37,277 nt of DNA from Spirochaetae bacterium HGW-Spirochaetae-5 (GCA_002839285.1 PGXT01000073.1:1-37277); one strand, 5' to 3'. Positions 15,359 to 23,582 are shown, counted from the first letter of the stretch. Notes: generated from the letters alone by a model not told the origin. A program made the numbers and translations.

Positions 15359-16627
15359 ATGAAAATTAAAATAATATCGCTCGGATGCAGGCTTAACCAG
15401 TCGGAAATTGAAAGCGTCTCCACAACCCTGCAGAACTCCGGACATGAAATTACAAATGGCGACAGCGCCGATATATATATCATAAATTCCTGCGCCGTAA
15501 CCGCAAGAAGTGAAAGAAAAACCAGACAGCTTATATATCAGGCTCTGGCAAGGACCGGCGCGACGGGGAGAGAGAAAATTATCGTAACCGGATGCGCACC
15601 GGAGGACATATCCGGAGATTCCCGCATAACATACCTTTCCAATGACCACAAGTATATGATACCTGAAATAATAGACGGGATGGACCCGGATGAGTCGAAG
15701 ATGACCGCATCGCGGTTTAAATTCGATGCTCCGGTAAAATGCTCCACCAACAGGGTAAATCTTAAAATCCAGGACGGATGCGACAACTTCTGTTCATACT
15801 GCATCATTCCATACACACGGGGAGTCCCGCAAAGCAAGCCCTCCCACGCCGTACTTGATGAGTTCAAGGAACTGCTCGATAACGGATACAAGGAAATTAT
15901 ACTCACCGGAGTAAATATAGGAAAGTACGCAGACGGGGGAACCGGTCTGGCGGAGCTTGCGGAGAGTATTCTCTCACTGAATGGTGAATTCAGACTGCAT
16001 CTTACATCACTTGACCCTGACTGCGCGCCGGAAAAACTACTGGACCTGTTCGCCGAAGAACGCATGGTAAAACATCTCCATCTCTCACTGCAGAGCGGAA
16101 GTGATACAGTTTTAAAAAGAATGAACAGACCGTATAACAGAGATCAGTACATTGCAGTTTCGGAGTATCTGAAGAATGTTGATGCCGATTTTAATTTTAC
16201 AACAGATGTAATTGCAGGATTCCCCGGAGAAACAGACAGTGAATTTGAAGAAACTCTTTCGATGATACGGCAGGTAGGATTTTCACACATACATACTTTC
16301 CGCTACTCAAGCCGCACCGGCACTAAGGCTGCGGAGATGAAAAATGCTGTCCCTGAAATTGTTAAGACAGAGAGAAGCCGCCGGATTATTGAGCTTTTTA
16401 ATGAACAGAAAATCAGTTACTATAAAAAGTTTTCAGGAAGAGAAGGAATTTTGCTGAGTGAAAAATTCAGTAAAGGGGTTACAACCGGTTTTAACGAGTA
16501 CTATATACCTGTTGAAGTTCATGAAAAGCTGGAAAAAAACTCCTTCTTTAAAGTTAAGACAGTTTATAATGGAAGTAAGAATATACTAACCGGGAATCTG
16601 ATATACCCTGGTACTCTGTCCGTATGA
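15359..16627 (+). CDS. mtaB: tRNA (t6A37) methylthiotransferase MtaB
   Basis: MtaB converts t6A37 of tRNA to ms2t6A using two iron-sulfur clusters and SAM. The 422-aa product has the N-terminal UPF0004 cysteines Cys10 (LGCRLNQSE), Cys45 (NSCAVTARSERKTRQ) and Cys79 (VTGCA). The radical SAM motif is CDNFCSYC (Cys141, Cys145, Cys148) followed by IIPYTRG. GFPGETDSEFEETL and FRYSSRTGTKAAEM follow, then a TRAM-like C-terminal region. LGCRLNQSE and VPQSK favour MtaB over MiaB and RimO. The ATG at 15359 has only a weak ribosome site. The stop codon TGA begins the next family A copy. Confidence 0.92.
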   Translation: MKIKIISLGCRLNQSEIESVSTTLQNSGHEITNGDSADIYIINSCAVTARSERKTRQLIYQALARTGATGREKIIVTGCAPEDISGDSRITYLSNDHKYMIPEIIDGMDPDESKMTASRFKFDAPVKCSTNRVNLKIQDGCDNFCSYCIIPYTRGVPQSKPSHAVLDEFKELLDNGYKEIILTGVNIGKYADGGTGLAELAESILSLNGEFRLHLTSLDPDCAPEKLLDLFAEERMVKHLHLSLQSGSDTVLKRMNRPYNRDQYIAVSEYLKNVDADFNFTTDVIAGFPGETDSEFEETLSMIRQVGFSHIHTFRYSSRTGTKAAEMKNAVPEIVKTERSRRIIELFNEQKISYYKKFSGREGILLSEKFSKGVTTGFNEYYIPVEVHEKLEKNSFFKVKTVYNGSKNILTGNLIYPGTLSV

Positions 16628-16775
16628 TTATTAATTATTAATTGATATATAACACCGCAAACTTTCCGAACTCACCCCCGGCCCCTCTCTTTGAAAAGAA
16701 AGAGAGGGGCGCGGCAGTAGCCGGGGGTGAGTGTAAAAAGTTTTAATGAAAATCTGACCGGTCGAAGCACTATTA
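16626..16775 (+). repeat. Family A element, copy A4, with a single internal hairpin
   Basis: The left end GATTATTAATT starts inside the mtaB stop codon, and the right end is CCGGTCGAAGCACT. Between the ACTCACCCCCGGC and GCCGGGGGTGAGT arms there is only one CCCCTCTCTTTG hairpin. The spacer and second hairpin of the longer copies are missing, as expected from recombination between the two similar hairpins. Confidence 0.8.
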
Positions 16776-16848
16776 CAGCTTCCCCCGAAGCAGGATCTTA
16801 TTACGCGAACAGTCAAAAAAAAGTAAATTCAGTGTTAGAATTACATTT

Positions 16849-18048
16849 TCAGATAATCTTCTTACTTATAAATTCTTCAATTTCCTCTACGGTATATCCG
16901 GCATCGATGAGAATCTCCATCACATCACCTCCGGTTTCCGGAAATTCAGTGACAACCACACCTGGTGTTTCTGAAAGCTTCACGGGATTACCTGTTACAT
17001 AAAGATCAGATCCGCTCCCCTTAAAATTCATGACCTTAACAAGCATCTCCCTTGCCCTTACCTGCTCATGTTCAGAAACTTCATCAAGATCGAGCACCGG
17101 AGTAAAACATATATCTGAATCGGCGAAGAATGAAACCCATTCATCTCTCGACTTCTCCAGCATAATATTGTTTATGTCTGCAATGATCTCCTCCTGCTTC
17201 GAAATATCATACTGCAGATTTATATAATTCTCCCGGCCTAACTTTGTACAGAAACCGCTCCAGAACTTCCCCTCTATGGCACCAAGACCGGCATATCTGC
17301 CGTCACCGCACCGGTATGTATTATACATTGCAAAACCTCCGGTTAGAAACTCCCTGCCAGTTTCAGGGACACTCCCCTTTCCGCACCATTCACCCACTGT
17401 ATATGCAAGGAGGCTCAGTGCACCATCCATCATGGATATATCAACGGTCTGTCCTTTGCCGCTTCTGCTCCGGTGAAAAAGCGCAAGAAGAATACCTATC
17501 ACGGCGTAGAGACTTCCGCCAGCCATATCGGCAATCTGAACTGATGACATCACCGGTACGCCATCTCTCCCGGCAGTAAGAGCGGAGATGCCTGAGGTAT
17601 TCAGATAATTAATATCATGCCCGGCCCTGTTGACCCATGGGCCGCTTAAGCCGTAACCGGTAACCGAACAGTAGATCAGCCCTTCATTTAATTCCTTTAA
17701 TGTCTTGTACCCCAGCCCCATTTTATCCATAACACCCGGACGGAACTGCTCAATTACAACGTCAGCACTCAGGGCAAGTTTTTTAAAGATCTCTTTCCCC
17801 TTATCGCTTTTCAGATCTATTGTTATGCTTTTCTTATTTCTGTTAACCGCACAGAACCGCGTTCCGAGACCGCCGATAAAAGGGGGGAGAAAACGCCCCA
17901 GCTCTCCGCCAGGCTCCTCCACTTTTATAACCTCTGCGCCGAAGTCGGCAAGGAGCTGAGTGGCAAAGGGCCCGGGGAGATACCTTGTAATATCTAGAAC
18001 TTTTATTCCGTCCAAAGGCTTCCTGTTTTCACCGGAATTTTTTACCAT
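16849..18048 (-). CDS. CaiB/BaiF family CoA enzyme, alpha-methylacyl-CoA racemase-like
   Basis: This 399-aa family III CoA-transferase fold protein starts at ATG 18048 after GGATGG. Features in order: IKVLDITRYLPGPFATQLLADFGAEVIKVEEP, NRNKKSITIDLKS, ADVVIEQFRPGVMDKMGLGY, GHDINYLNTSG, VQIADMAGGSLYAVIG, GQTVDISMMDG and GDGRYAGLGAIEGKFW. GHDINY, the aspartate in IADMAGG and the glutamate in GAIE match the His/Asp/Glu catalytic set of alpha-methylacyl-CoA racemases rather than a plain transferase. It would epimerise 2-methylacyl-CoA esters or act on another acyl-CoA. It is cytosolic and a single gene. The substrate is not fixed by the sequence. Confidence 0.83.
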   Translation of the reverse strand: MVKNSGENRKPLDGIKVLDITRYLPGPFATQLLADFGAEVIKVEEPGGELGRFLPPFIGGLGTRFCAVNRNKKSITIDLKSDKGKEIFKKLALSADVVIEQFRPGVMDKMGLGYKTLKELNEGLIYCSVTGYGLSGPWVNRAGHDINYLNTSGISALTAGRDGVPVMSSVQIADMAGGSLYAVIGILLALFHRSRSGKGQTVDISMMDGALSLLAYTVGEWCGKGSVPETGREFLTGGFAMYNTYRCGDGRYAGLGAIEGKFWSGFCTKLGRENYINLQYDISKQEEIIADINNIMLEKSRDEWVSFFADSDICFTPVLDLDEVSEHEQVRAREMLVKVMNFKGSGSDLYVTGNPVKLSETPGVVVTEFPETGGDVMEILIDAGYTVEEIEEFISKKII

Positions 18049-18136
18049 TATAAACCATCCTGTTTTATTCGAATCGATTAACCTATTTAGAAGATTACAA
18101 GTTTATATTTCAACCAGTATTTAAGACATCCCGCAA

Positions 18137-18263
18137 AGCCCCCGCACCCCCGGAGGGGGCAAAGCACTTTATTCGAATATTCAACAGCTTTGCATCAGAT
18201 GTTTTAATGTTAAAACAAAGTTTTTCCCTTATCTTTGCCAACGACCGGGGTGCGGGGGCTGAA
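18137..18263. repeat. Family C long inverted repeat, copy C1
   Basis: The left arm is AGCCCCCGCACCCCCGG followed by AGGGGGCAAAG; the right arm is CTTTGCC, a short mismatch, then CCGGGGTGCGGGGGCT. The interior of about 70 bases is AT-rich. Related copies are near 22.24 and 34.6 kb. Confidence 0.7.
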
Positions 18264-18330
18264 GAGTTTAAGCGAGTATATGATTGCTTATGTAAAATAT
18301 GGGTAGATGCCCCCTTCGGAGAATATAGGG

Positions 18331-18402
18331 AGCCACACAGAGTGTGTGAAAATGCTCTCCGCCGTACCCTCGGCGCTGCGGAAATATAATACCACGATTT
18401 TT
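18331..18402 (-). repeat. Family D element, copy D2 (inverted)
   Basis: Read on the minus strand it has GTGGTATTATATTTCCGCAGCGCCG and GGCGGAGAGCATTTTCACAC, matching the D1 copy near 11.7 kb with diverged ends and a disrupted central stem. Confidence 0.6.
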
Positions 18403-18443
18403 AAGTAAATACCTGCTTTTCAAAACCGCTCCAGAAAAATGAT

Positions 18444-18471
18444 TTGACATAAACAATGAGTATTTTACAAT
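18444..18471 (+). promoter_or_regulatory. Candidate sigma-70-type promoter of the arsR/barrel pair
   Basis: A perfect TTGACA (18444-18449), a 16-base spacer, then TACAAT (18466-18471). Transcription would begin near 18478, only a few bases before the arsR reading frame. Confidence 0.65.
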
Positions 18472-18479
18472 TTCTATAA

Positions 18480-18743
18480 ATACTTAAACTCTACAATTTA
18501 AAGTCGATAGCTCACCCCATCAGACTTAAAATCCTCTGTTTTCTCCTTGATGGCGAGAAAAATGTAGGTGAAATAGAGCAGGAGTTCGGATCTACAATAT
18601 CCAATATTTCACAGCACCTTACTGTCCTTAGAAAAGCTGATATTATAGTACGCAGAAAAGACGCAAATTTCATGTTCTATTCTCTGAAAGATAATAATAT
18701 TGTTACACTAATGGATACTCTTAAAAATCTGTTCTGCGAATAA
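18480..18743 (+). pseudogene. ArsR-family HTH regulator lacking a normal start codon
   Basis: The frame reads LKLYNLKSIAHPIRLKIL, then VGEIEQEFGSTISNISQHL, TVLRKADIIVRRK and FMFYSLKDNN, which is a complete ArsR winged helix-turn-helix of about 87 residues ending in TAA at 18741. No ATG, GTG or TTG lies in frame at the N-terminus. The codon where one would be expected is ATA (18480). An in-frame ATG at 18456 is cut off by TAA at 18477 and lies inside the promoter spacer. It lacks an obvious metal-binding cysteine pair. Its stop touches the next gene's ATG (TAAATG), so the two form an operon. It may be dead through a start mutation, or use a rare start on a nearly leaderless mRNA. Confidence 0.72.
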
Positions 18744-20310
18744 ATGCCTGTTAAACATACAATATATCTGCTGATACTATTCTTCATATTCATTTCATCC
18801 CCTCTAAGTTCAAAGGGCAGTAAAGAACTGACTATCAAAGGGCTTAAATTTTACTCCGAAGAAGAGATCTATGCAAAACTACATCTGAAAAGATTTGAAG
18901 AGGGGAAAATACCTCTCGCTGAAGTAATCGGCTCAATTGAAAAATTCTACAAAAAAAACAATTTCTCGCTTGTTAAAGTCTATTCAACGGATGTAAGGAC
19001 AATTAACAAATACGTCCTGTTTGTCGATGAGGGGAGACTGGGGAAAATTGTTGTTCACAACCTCAATAATTACTATTCACTTAAATTCAAGCAGCAGATT
19101 GACATTCCCGAAAGAATATACAATACTGAAACGCTGAAAAAAAATCTGAATAATCTAAAAAAGAAGTTCCCGCAATCTGAAATAACCGTGGAATTAAGAA
19201 AGCCCCCTGACTATGAAAGCAACATCATTCAGCTCGATAGAGAGATTGAAAAATTAGAACTTGGGGAAATCTTTGATATAGATTTATTTGACCGGTACGT
19301 GCCGCTGCATGAACTCCATTTTATTGTTACAAACCGTAAAAGGCCCGGCACACTTAACGGCAAAACCGAGGGGATTGGATACAATATAAGCTACAAATTT
19401 CCGTCAGTTCTAATTCCTGAAATATCATATTATAAAGAGAATAATTTTGCTGCTAAAGACTATTTTGAAAGCTCCCTATCGGCGGGGATGAATCCCGGGA
19501 TTAAAGGTTTTTTCAGCTATCCCCCGGAGAACACTCTGTTATTCCCGCCTGAAATAACATTTATCGAATTAACAGGTGAGTATAAAATAAGTCCCATGCA
19601 GAATAAATTAATATCTTAACGTAAGAGCTACACTTGCTCCGGAGATAACCATTCTTAAAAACCTGAACGTCTATGCCGGTATAGGTACAGATCAGATAGC
19701 GGTATATGACAGTGAGATCGATTATGAAATGGAAAATCATTTTAGCGAAAGTGATGACATTTACCACAACACCTTTGCCGAAGCCCGATTAAAATTTGAC
19801 CCGATCCCCATCAGAATAGGGAACAGAATAGATAAATATGTTATAGTTACATATACTGCATATTTAGCAGGTAAAAACGCCAATCAGCTTGAAGTACTGG
19901 CCGCATACGATACGGAATTTGAAAACCTCAGCATCTTATCCTTCCGGTCTAAAACATTTAGACTATATGGAGATTCACAGTTTTTTCAGCACGAAAGTGT
20001 GAACAACAGTTTCTTTAAAGGGTTTCCAGGAGACAGTTATTATTCAGGCAAAAAAACATCGCTGTCGGGTGAATACAGATTTTCAATATATCAGGATTAC
20101 ATCTATGCCGGAGGGTATATCGAGGCTGTTGCATTTGAGTCCGAAGGCTATTTGTTATCCGGCTCAAAGAACGGGATAAACTTCGGGCCGACGGGGAGAC
20201 TGCTGCTTTATGATCAGTTTGAACTTATCGGTTATTTCGGATTTCACAGACTGCTGCCCGATAACATAACCGGGACAAATTTCCAGATAAAGCTTACAAA
20301 AAAATGGTAG
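18744..20310 (+). pseudogene. Outer-membrane POTRA/beta-barrel (Omp85-like) protein, frameshifted
   Basis: The first frame (18744-19619) has a signal peptide (about residues 1-23), POTRA-like segments (LTIKGLKFYSEEEIYAKL; GRLGKIVVHNLNNYYSLKFKQQI) and the first barrel strands. It stops at TAA 19617. The shifted frame continues the barrel at once (LNVRATLAPEITILKNLNVYAGIG) and runs to TAG 20310, ending in KLTKKW with the C-terminal aromatic residue typical of barrels. One extra base between about 19600 and 19617 explains the break; without it the product is 521 aa. Omp85-type proteins insert or secrete proteins across the outer membrane, but this one is short, so the class is inferred. It follows arsR without a gap. 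Confidence 0.75.
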
Positions 20311-21057
20311 TTACTCAACACACATAATACGGCTGGTCATAAAACATCGTTCGCTGTCGCGGAGAAAACAGTGTGCAAGAATATAATTATTCTTGCCGTA
20401 TGTAAGATACTCCTTGGGAAGAATCTGCCTTCGTGTAACAACCCCATCGGAATCGATATATTTAATCGTAACCTCTTCACCTATACATATATTTCTCCAG
20501 ACCTCTGTTCCTATTGAAGACTCCGATGTCATACCGGGACGAACGGGATCACCGTGAACCCTGATAAGATCGGAGAAGCTTGAATCACCGGTTAATCCGA
20601 AACCTTTCAATGTTTCACAGAAAACGGCCATGCAGGCTATTGCGTCATCAAGCGCTCTATGGCTCACAAGTTCAAGCCCCAGATGAGAGGCAAGCGTGGG
20701 GAGTTTGTGATTCGGAAGATCGGTAAAATACTTTTTCGCAAGCTTCACTGTATCAAGCGCGTTAAGTTCCGGCCTGGGTGCGTTGCTCATGCTGAATGCA
20801 CGGTTAATGAAAGACAGGTCAAACCGGGGATTCTGAATGACAAGAACAGTCCCGTCTATAAAAGAAAAGAATTCATCCAATACATCTTCAAGGACACCCG
20901 GATTAACCAGTGTCTGATAACAGATGCTCCCTCCGTCAAGTCTGAACCTCACCGCGCCGATCTCAATAATTTTATCGAATGCGGGATTCACCCCGGTCGT
21001 TTCAAGATCGATTGCACAGAAATCTATTGATGAGAGTTTTACAGAATTCCTCACCAT
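20311..21057 (-). CDS. DEDDh 3'-5' exonuclease fused to a WYL domain
   Basis: This 248-aa protein has an N-terminal exonuclease domain of the DnaQ/epsilon type: D17 and E19 in FCAIDLETTG, D80 in NPRFDLSF, and H133 with D138 in SHRALDDA, so the full DEDDh set is present. After a linker (about 155-185), residues 187-246 read VWRNI...EEVTIKYIDSDGVVTRRQILPKEYL...NNYILAHCFLRDSERCFMTSRI. This follows the WYL pattern (I-x-Y, R-x-I-x-P, YxLAxC, R-x-F-x-x-x-RI). WYL domains bind nucleic acid or other ligands and often control a partner domain. Its ATG overlaps the murB stop as TGATG, so it is probably translationally coupled to murB. The lack of polymerase and clamp motifs suggests a repair or RNA/DNA turnover role. 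Confidence 0.82.
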   Translation of the reverse strand: MVRNSVKLSSIDFCAIDLETTGVNPAFDKIIEIGAVRFRLDGGSICYQTLVNPGVLEDVLDEFFSFIDGTVLVIQNPRFDLSFINRAFSMSNAPRPELNALDTVKLAKKYFTDLPNHKLPTLASHLGLELVSHRALDDAIACMAVFCETLKGFGLTGDSSFSDLIRVHGDPVRPGMTSESSIGTEVWRNICIGEEVTIKYIDSDGVVTRRQILPKEYLTYGKNNYILAHCFLRDSERCFMTSRIMCVE

Positions 21058-21977
21058 CAGAATTCTCCCAGAATTTTAATCTCTGTTTCAAGAGTTACCC
21101 CTGTGTTTTTAAACACAGTCTCCTGTACATGACCTATGAGATTATATATATCTGACGACGAAGCACTCCCTGTATTTATGATAAAGTTCGTATGCTTTTC
21201 AGAGACCATAGCTCCCCCTATCTTAAATCCTTTCAGGCCGCTGTCATTTATCAGCTTCCATGAAGAGTGGCCTTCCGGATTTTTAAAAACAGATCCAGCC
21301 GAGGGGTACTCCATGGGATGCTTGCTCCACCTGTCTTTAATTATATCATCAACTCTTTTAGCAGTCTCAGCAGGATTATCAGATTTAGGGAGAGAAAAAA
21401 TCCCCCCTGTAATTACTGTGTTCTTCGGGAGATTCATCTTTCTGTATCCGGAGATGTCGGCGCAGGCATCTACCTCGAATACTGCACCGGTATAATCCAC
21501 GCCGCGGATCTTTTTAAGCATATCCACAAAGCACCCCATGAAAGTGCCGGCATTCATATAGATACCCCCTCCCATTGAGCCCGGGATACCCGCCATAAAC
21601 TCAACTCCGCCGAAACCTGCGCTTATCGATTCGCTGATAAATCTCTCTTTGCTCAGAGCCGCGCCTGCGTAAATATATTCACCTTCCGGTTTAAAACTGT
21701 TATCCAGTCCGGAGATTCTTATAACAGCTCCCCGGAGGCCCCTATCGCTTATCAGAAGATTTGACCCCCCTCCGATAATATTAAAAGGTATCCCCTCACC
21801 GGTAATAACCGGTAATATTAAAGAGAGAGCATCTTCACTGAACGGCTCAATGAGAATATCGGCATTTCCGCCGGTCTTAAAGGTTGTACAGAGAGAGAGG
21901 GGTGAGTTGAAATCGACTCTCCCCAGTTTTGAGATCTCTTTTACCGCACTTTCTGAAATTATATTATTAGTACACAT
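21057..21977 (-). CDS. murB: UDP-N-acetylenolpyruvoylglucosamine reductase
   Basis: MurB reduces the enolpyruvyl group to give UDP-MurNAc, using FAD and NADPH, in cytoplasmic peptidoglycan synthesis. Seen in order are TTFKTGGNADILIEP, FNIIGGGSNLLISDRGLRGAVI, the GVEFMAGIPGSMGGGIYMNAG flavin loop, YPSAGSVFKNPEG with the catalytic serine, LINDSGLKGFKIGGAMVSEKHTNFIIN and a C-terminal TLETEIKILGEF. The long loop missing from type II enzymes is also absent here. The ATG at 21977 follows AGGA and gives 306 aa; the ATG at 21989 would add four residues. It is the first gene of a two-gene unit with the exonuclease-WYL gene. Confidence 0.93.
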   Translation of the reverse strand: MCTNNIISESAVKEISKLGRVDFNSPLSLCTTFKTGGNADILIEPFSEDALSLILPVITGEGIPFNIIGGGSNLLISDRGLRGAVIRISGLDNSFKPEGEYIYAGAALSKERFISESISAGFGGVEFMAGIPGSMGGGIYMNAGTFMGCFVDMLKKIRGVDYTGAVFEVDACADISGYRKMNLPKNTVITGGIFSLPKSDNPAETAKRVDDIIKDRWSKHPMEYPSAGSVFKNPEGHSSWKLINDSGLKGFKIGGAMVSEKHTNFIINTGSASSSDIYNLIGHVQETVFKNTGVTLETEIKILGEF

Positions 21978-22007
21978 TTTATCCTGCATTTAATGATAAC
22001 TGCTCAA

Positions 22008-22073
22008 AAACCGCCTGTAATGATGTTTCCGCCGCGCCCCGGGCGCGGCGGAAAGCAATTTCACTACCAGTTT
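22008..22073. repeat. Family D element, copy D3
   Basis: The ends are AAACCGCC on the left and CTACCAGTTT on the right. The core is a near-perfect GC hairpin, TTTCCGCCGCGCCC/GGGCGCGGCGGAAA, followed by GCAATTTCACTACC as in the D1 copy. Confidence 0.65.
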
Positions 22074-22190
22074 ATAACCAGTTACTTTTAGTGTATCATT
22101 TTAGAGGGGAGTATCATGTCAATAAAATTCATAATAAATAGTTAAATTTTAATGTAAAGCCGATCCCCCGAAAACCTGAAAGTTATCCGC

Positions 22191-22287
22191 ATCTTCAACC
22201 CCCGCACCCCCGGAGGGGGCAAAGATTCATATTAAATTTAATTTTTAAATGCCTTGCCCCTTCCGGGGGTGCGGGGGTTGAAAAGTT
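22191..22287. repeat. Family C long inverted repeat, copy C2
   Basis: The best-preserved copy of family C. The left arm is TTCAACCCCCGCACCCCCGG with AGGGGGCAA; the right arm is TTGCCCCTTCCGGGGG then TGCGGGGGTTGAA. The arms pair over nearly 30 bases with one mismatch around an AT-rich loop. Confidence 0.8.
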
Positions 22288-22378
22288 CAGTCATAAATTG
22301 GTATTCTATTTGAGAAATAGGTAATTGTAAGCTCTCCATGGGAGACTGGTAATGATTACGCAGTTCAAAACAAAAAAA

Positions 22379-22404
22379 ATCCCCCTGTTAATTTCAGGGG
22401 GGAT
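22379..22404 (-). terminator. Orphan leftward intrinsic terminator
   Basis: Read on the minus strand: ATCCCCC, a loop of about 11 bases, GGGGGAT, then eight T. This is a good intrinsic terminator, yet no minus-strand gene lies upstream of it. It may end a small RNA starting near 22.48 kb, where TTGACA is present on the minus strand (22512-22507) with only a poor -10. Confidence 0.6.
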
Positions 22405-22676
22405 AAAGAGGAAGCAAAAATGTTAACTCAAAATACTAAGTCGGCATTCAGGAAATGAAAACCGCCAAAAACTTTTCGATTTAATGAAAACAATATTTGT
22501 GATACTTGTCAAATATTTTTTATAACAAATCTTACAATAATTCAATTTATTCTTATTTTTTTTAACAAATCATAAAGATTCATCGGCATAAACTTATCAT
22601 TTACTAATATAAAAAGCAGAAAATATAGATTTTTATTGAATTTACGTATAAAATTCGGAAATGGTGCATTTTTTAA

Positions 22677-22736
22677 AGAGAGGGACCCTGCGGGGCTCTC
22701 TTAAGGGCTGCCGCCCTTATACAGGATTTTCGTCCT
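22677..22736. repeat. Three adjacent small hairpins
   Basis: AAGAGAG/CTCTCTT (22677-22702), AAGGGC/GCCCTT (22703-22718) and AGGA/TCCT (22723-22736) stand in a row, much like the three-hairpin plan of family B but unrelated in sequence. They lie just upstream of the coiled-coil gene and may be another palindromic repeat family. Confidence 0.5.
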
Positions 22737-22845
22737 CAAATTTGATGAAAATATGATAATATTATTTAGTACCGCATTTTCATTTCTAATCTTATCCGGT
22801 CGAAGAGCCGATAAATATCCGAGGAGAAAACTTTTTATAGTCCCG

Positions 22846-23343
22846 ATGAAAAAGAAAGAACAGAAAGTTATAATTCCCGATCTGAGGGAATTTACCGATG
22901 ACAGCGGAAAAAAATGGGTACAGACATCCACTGATGATCTCTTCTCCATCAAAGAACTTAATGAAATTATCACCTCAATAGAAAAAGAGAGGGCGAAAGA
23001 TGAAGTTGTATTCGCACGCATCGATTTTCAGAAGGTAGATAAGGAATTCTATGATACAGCCGTTGAACTTCAGAAGAGAGTTCAGAAACAAGGGAAACTC
23101 CTTCAGAAATATGCAGCTGAAACAAAACGTGTCATTGACAGAAAAAACCTTAAACTAAAAGAACTTATCGAATATATCAAACAGCTCCATCAGTTAATTG
23201 CTCAAATGAATGCAAACCCTGAAGACGCAGGAAAAATAGACTTCTCAGCTGCGTTTGATTTTACCGCAAAAAGAGAACCCGAGATCGTCTCTATCTACGA
23301 AGATGTTGAAGAAGTTGTAATGAAAGAGGGTGATAAAGAATAA
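22846..23343 (+). CDS. Hypothetical coiled-coil protein
   Basis: I do not recognise this family. From ATG 22846 it is 165 aa, highly charged and rich in Lys and Glu. The N-terminal part (residues 1-60) is short strands and helices (VIIPDLREFTDDSGKKW). About 65-140 is a long amphipathic helix, likely a coiled coil (DTAVELQKRVQKQGKLLQKY, then LKLKELIEYIKQLHQLIAQM). The tail is acidic. There is no signal peptide from this start. The frame stays open back to ATG 22753, which would add 31 residues with a hydrophobic stretch, but that part lies against repeat-like hairpins and has no better ribosome site. The start is uncertain. It precedes cysS but is separated from it by a B-type repeat. Confidence 0.6.
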   Translation: MKKKEQKVIIPDLREFTDDSGKKWVQTSTDDLFSIKELNEIITSIEKERAKDEVVFARIDFQKVDKEFYDTAVELQKRVQKQGKLLQKYAAETKRVIDRKNLKLKELIEYIKQLHQLIAQMNANPEDAGKIDFSAAFDFTAKREPEIVSIYEDVEEVVMKEGDKE

Positions 23344-23375
23344 TCCCCCGTAAAAAAAGTTTGACATAAACATCC

Positions 23376-23497
23376 CCCGAAGAAGTTATTTTCCTACAGT
23401 TGAAATTTTGGGGGATTACGGGGGCAACGCCCCCGTAATCCCCCAATTCAGCGTATGCAAAGCATACGCACCTGCGAAAATAATCAGCCACCCGGCA
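23376..23497. repeat. Family B element, copy B3, lacking the first hairpin
   Basis: It has the second hairpin (18-bp stem 23408-23425 with 23429-23446, loop AAC) and the third (GCGTATGC/GCATACGC, 23451-23469), between AGTTATTTTC on the left and GAAAATAATCAGCCACC on the right. The left GGTAG end is not clear and no target duplication is seen. Confidence 0.7.
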
Positions 23498-23570
23498 AAG
23501 CCGGTAAAGTAACCCTTTACTCAGCAATACGGAATCTGCCGGTTTTGACCTGAAATATTATTTCCGCAAT

Positions 23571-23577
23571 AAGGAGG
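23571..23577 (+). promoter_or_regulatory. Ribosome binding site fixing a GTG start
   Basis: AAGGAGG, five bases before the GTG at 23583, makes this GTG the clear start of cysS. Confidence 0.85.
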
Positions 23578-23582
23578 ATTAC

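Larger units (their letters stand above)
18049..18440. other. Repeat-filled gap upstream of the arsR remnant
   Basis: About 390 bases with no supported gene. It holds a family C inverted repeat (18137-18263) and an inverted family D copy (18331-18402). A 60-codon open frame across them follows palindrome sequence and is rejected. Confidence 0.6.
21990..22845. other. Long gap with repeats, an orphan leftward terminator and clustered hairpins
   Basis: About 850 bases between divergent genes. It holds a family D copy (22008-22073), a family C copy (22191-22287), a minus-strand terminator (22379-22404), a very AT-rich stretch (22480-22670) and three adjacent hairpins (22677-22736). No conventional gene is supported; a small RNA is possible on the minus strand. 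Confidence 0.6.

Noticed and set aside
15538..16065. 175-codon minus-strand frame inside mtaB
   Set aside because: Antisense shadow of a well-recognised gene, rich in Ser, with no motif.
18137..22287. C1 and C2 as ends of a mobile island holding the arsR-barrel and murB genes
   Set aside because: murB is a core gene, no integrase or target duplication is seen, and C3 exists alone at 34.6 kb.
22753..22845. N-terminal membrane segment of the coiled-coil protein
   Set aside because: The extra 31 residues come from sequence resembling a repeat end (CCGGTCGAAG) with no better ribosome site; kept only as an alternative start.
22701..23021. 106-codon minus-strand frame, which might have explained the orphan terminator
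   Set aside because: It mirrors the Lys/Glu-rich coiled-coil gene and ends before the AT-rich tract; no ribosome site and no recognisable domain.
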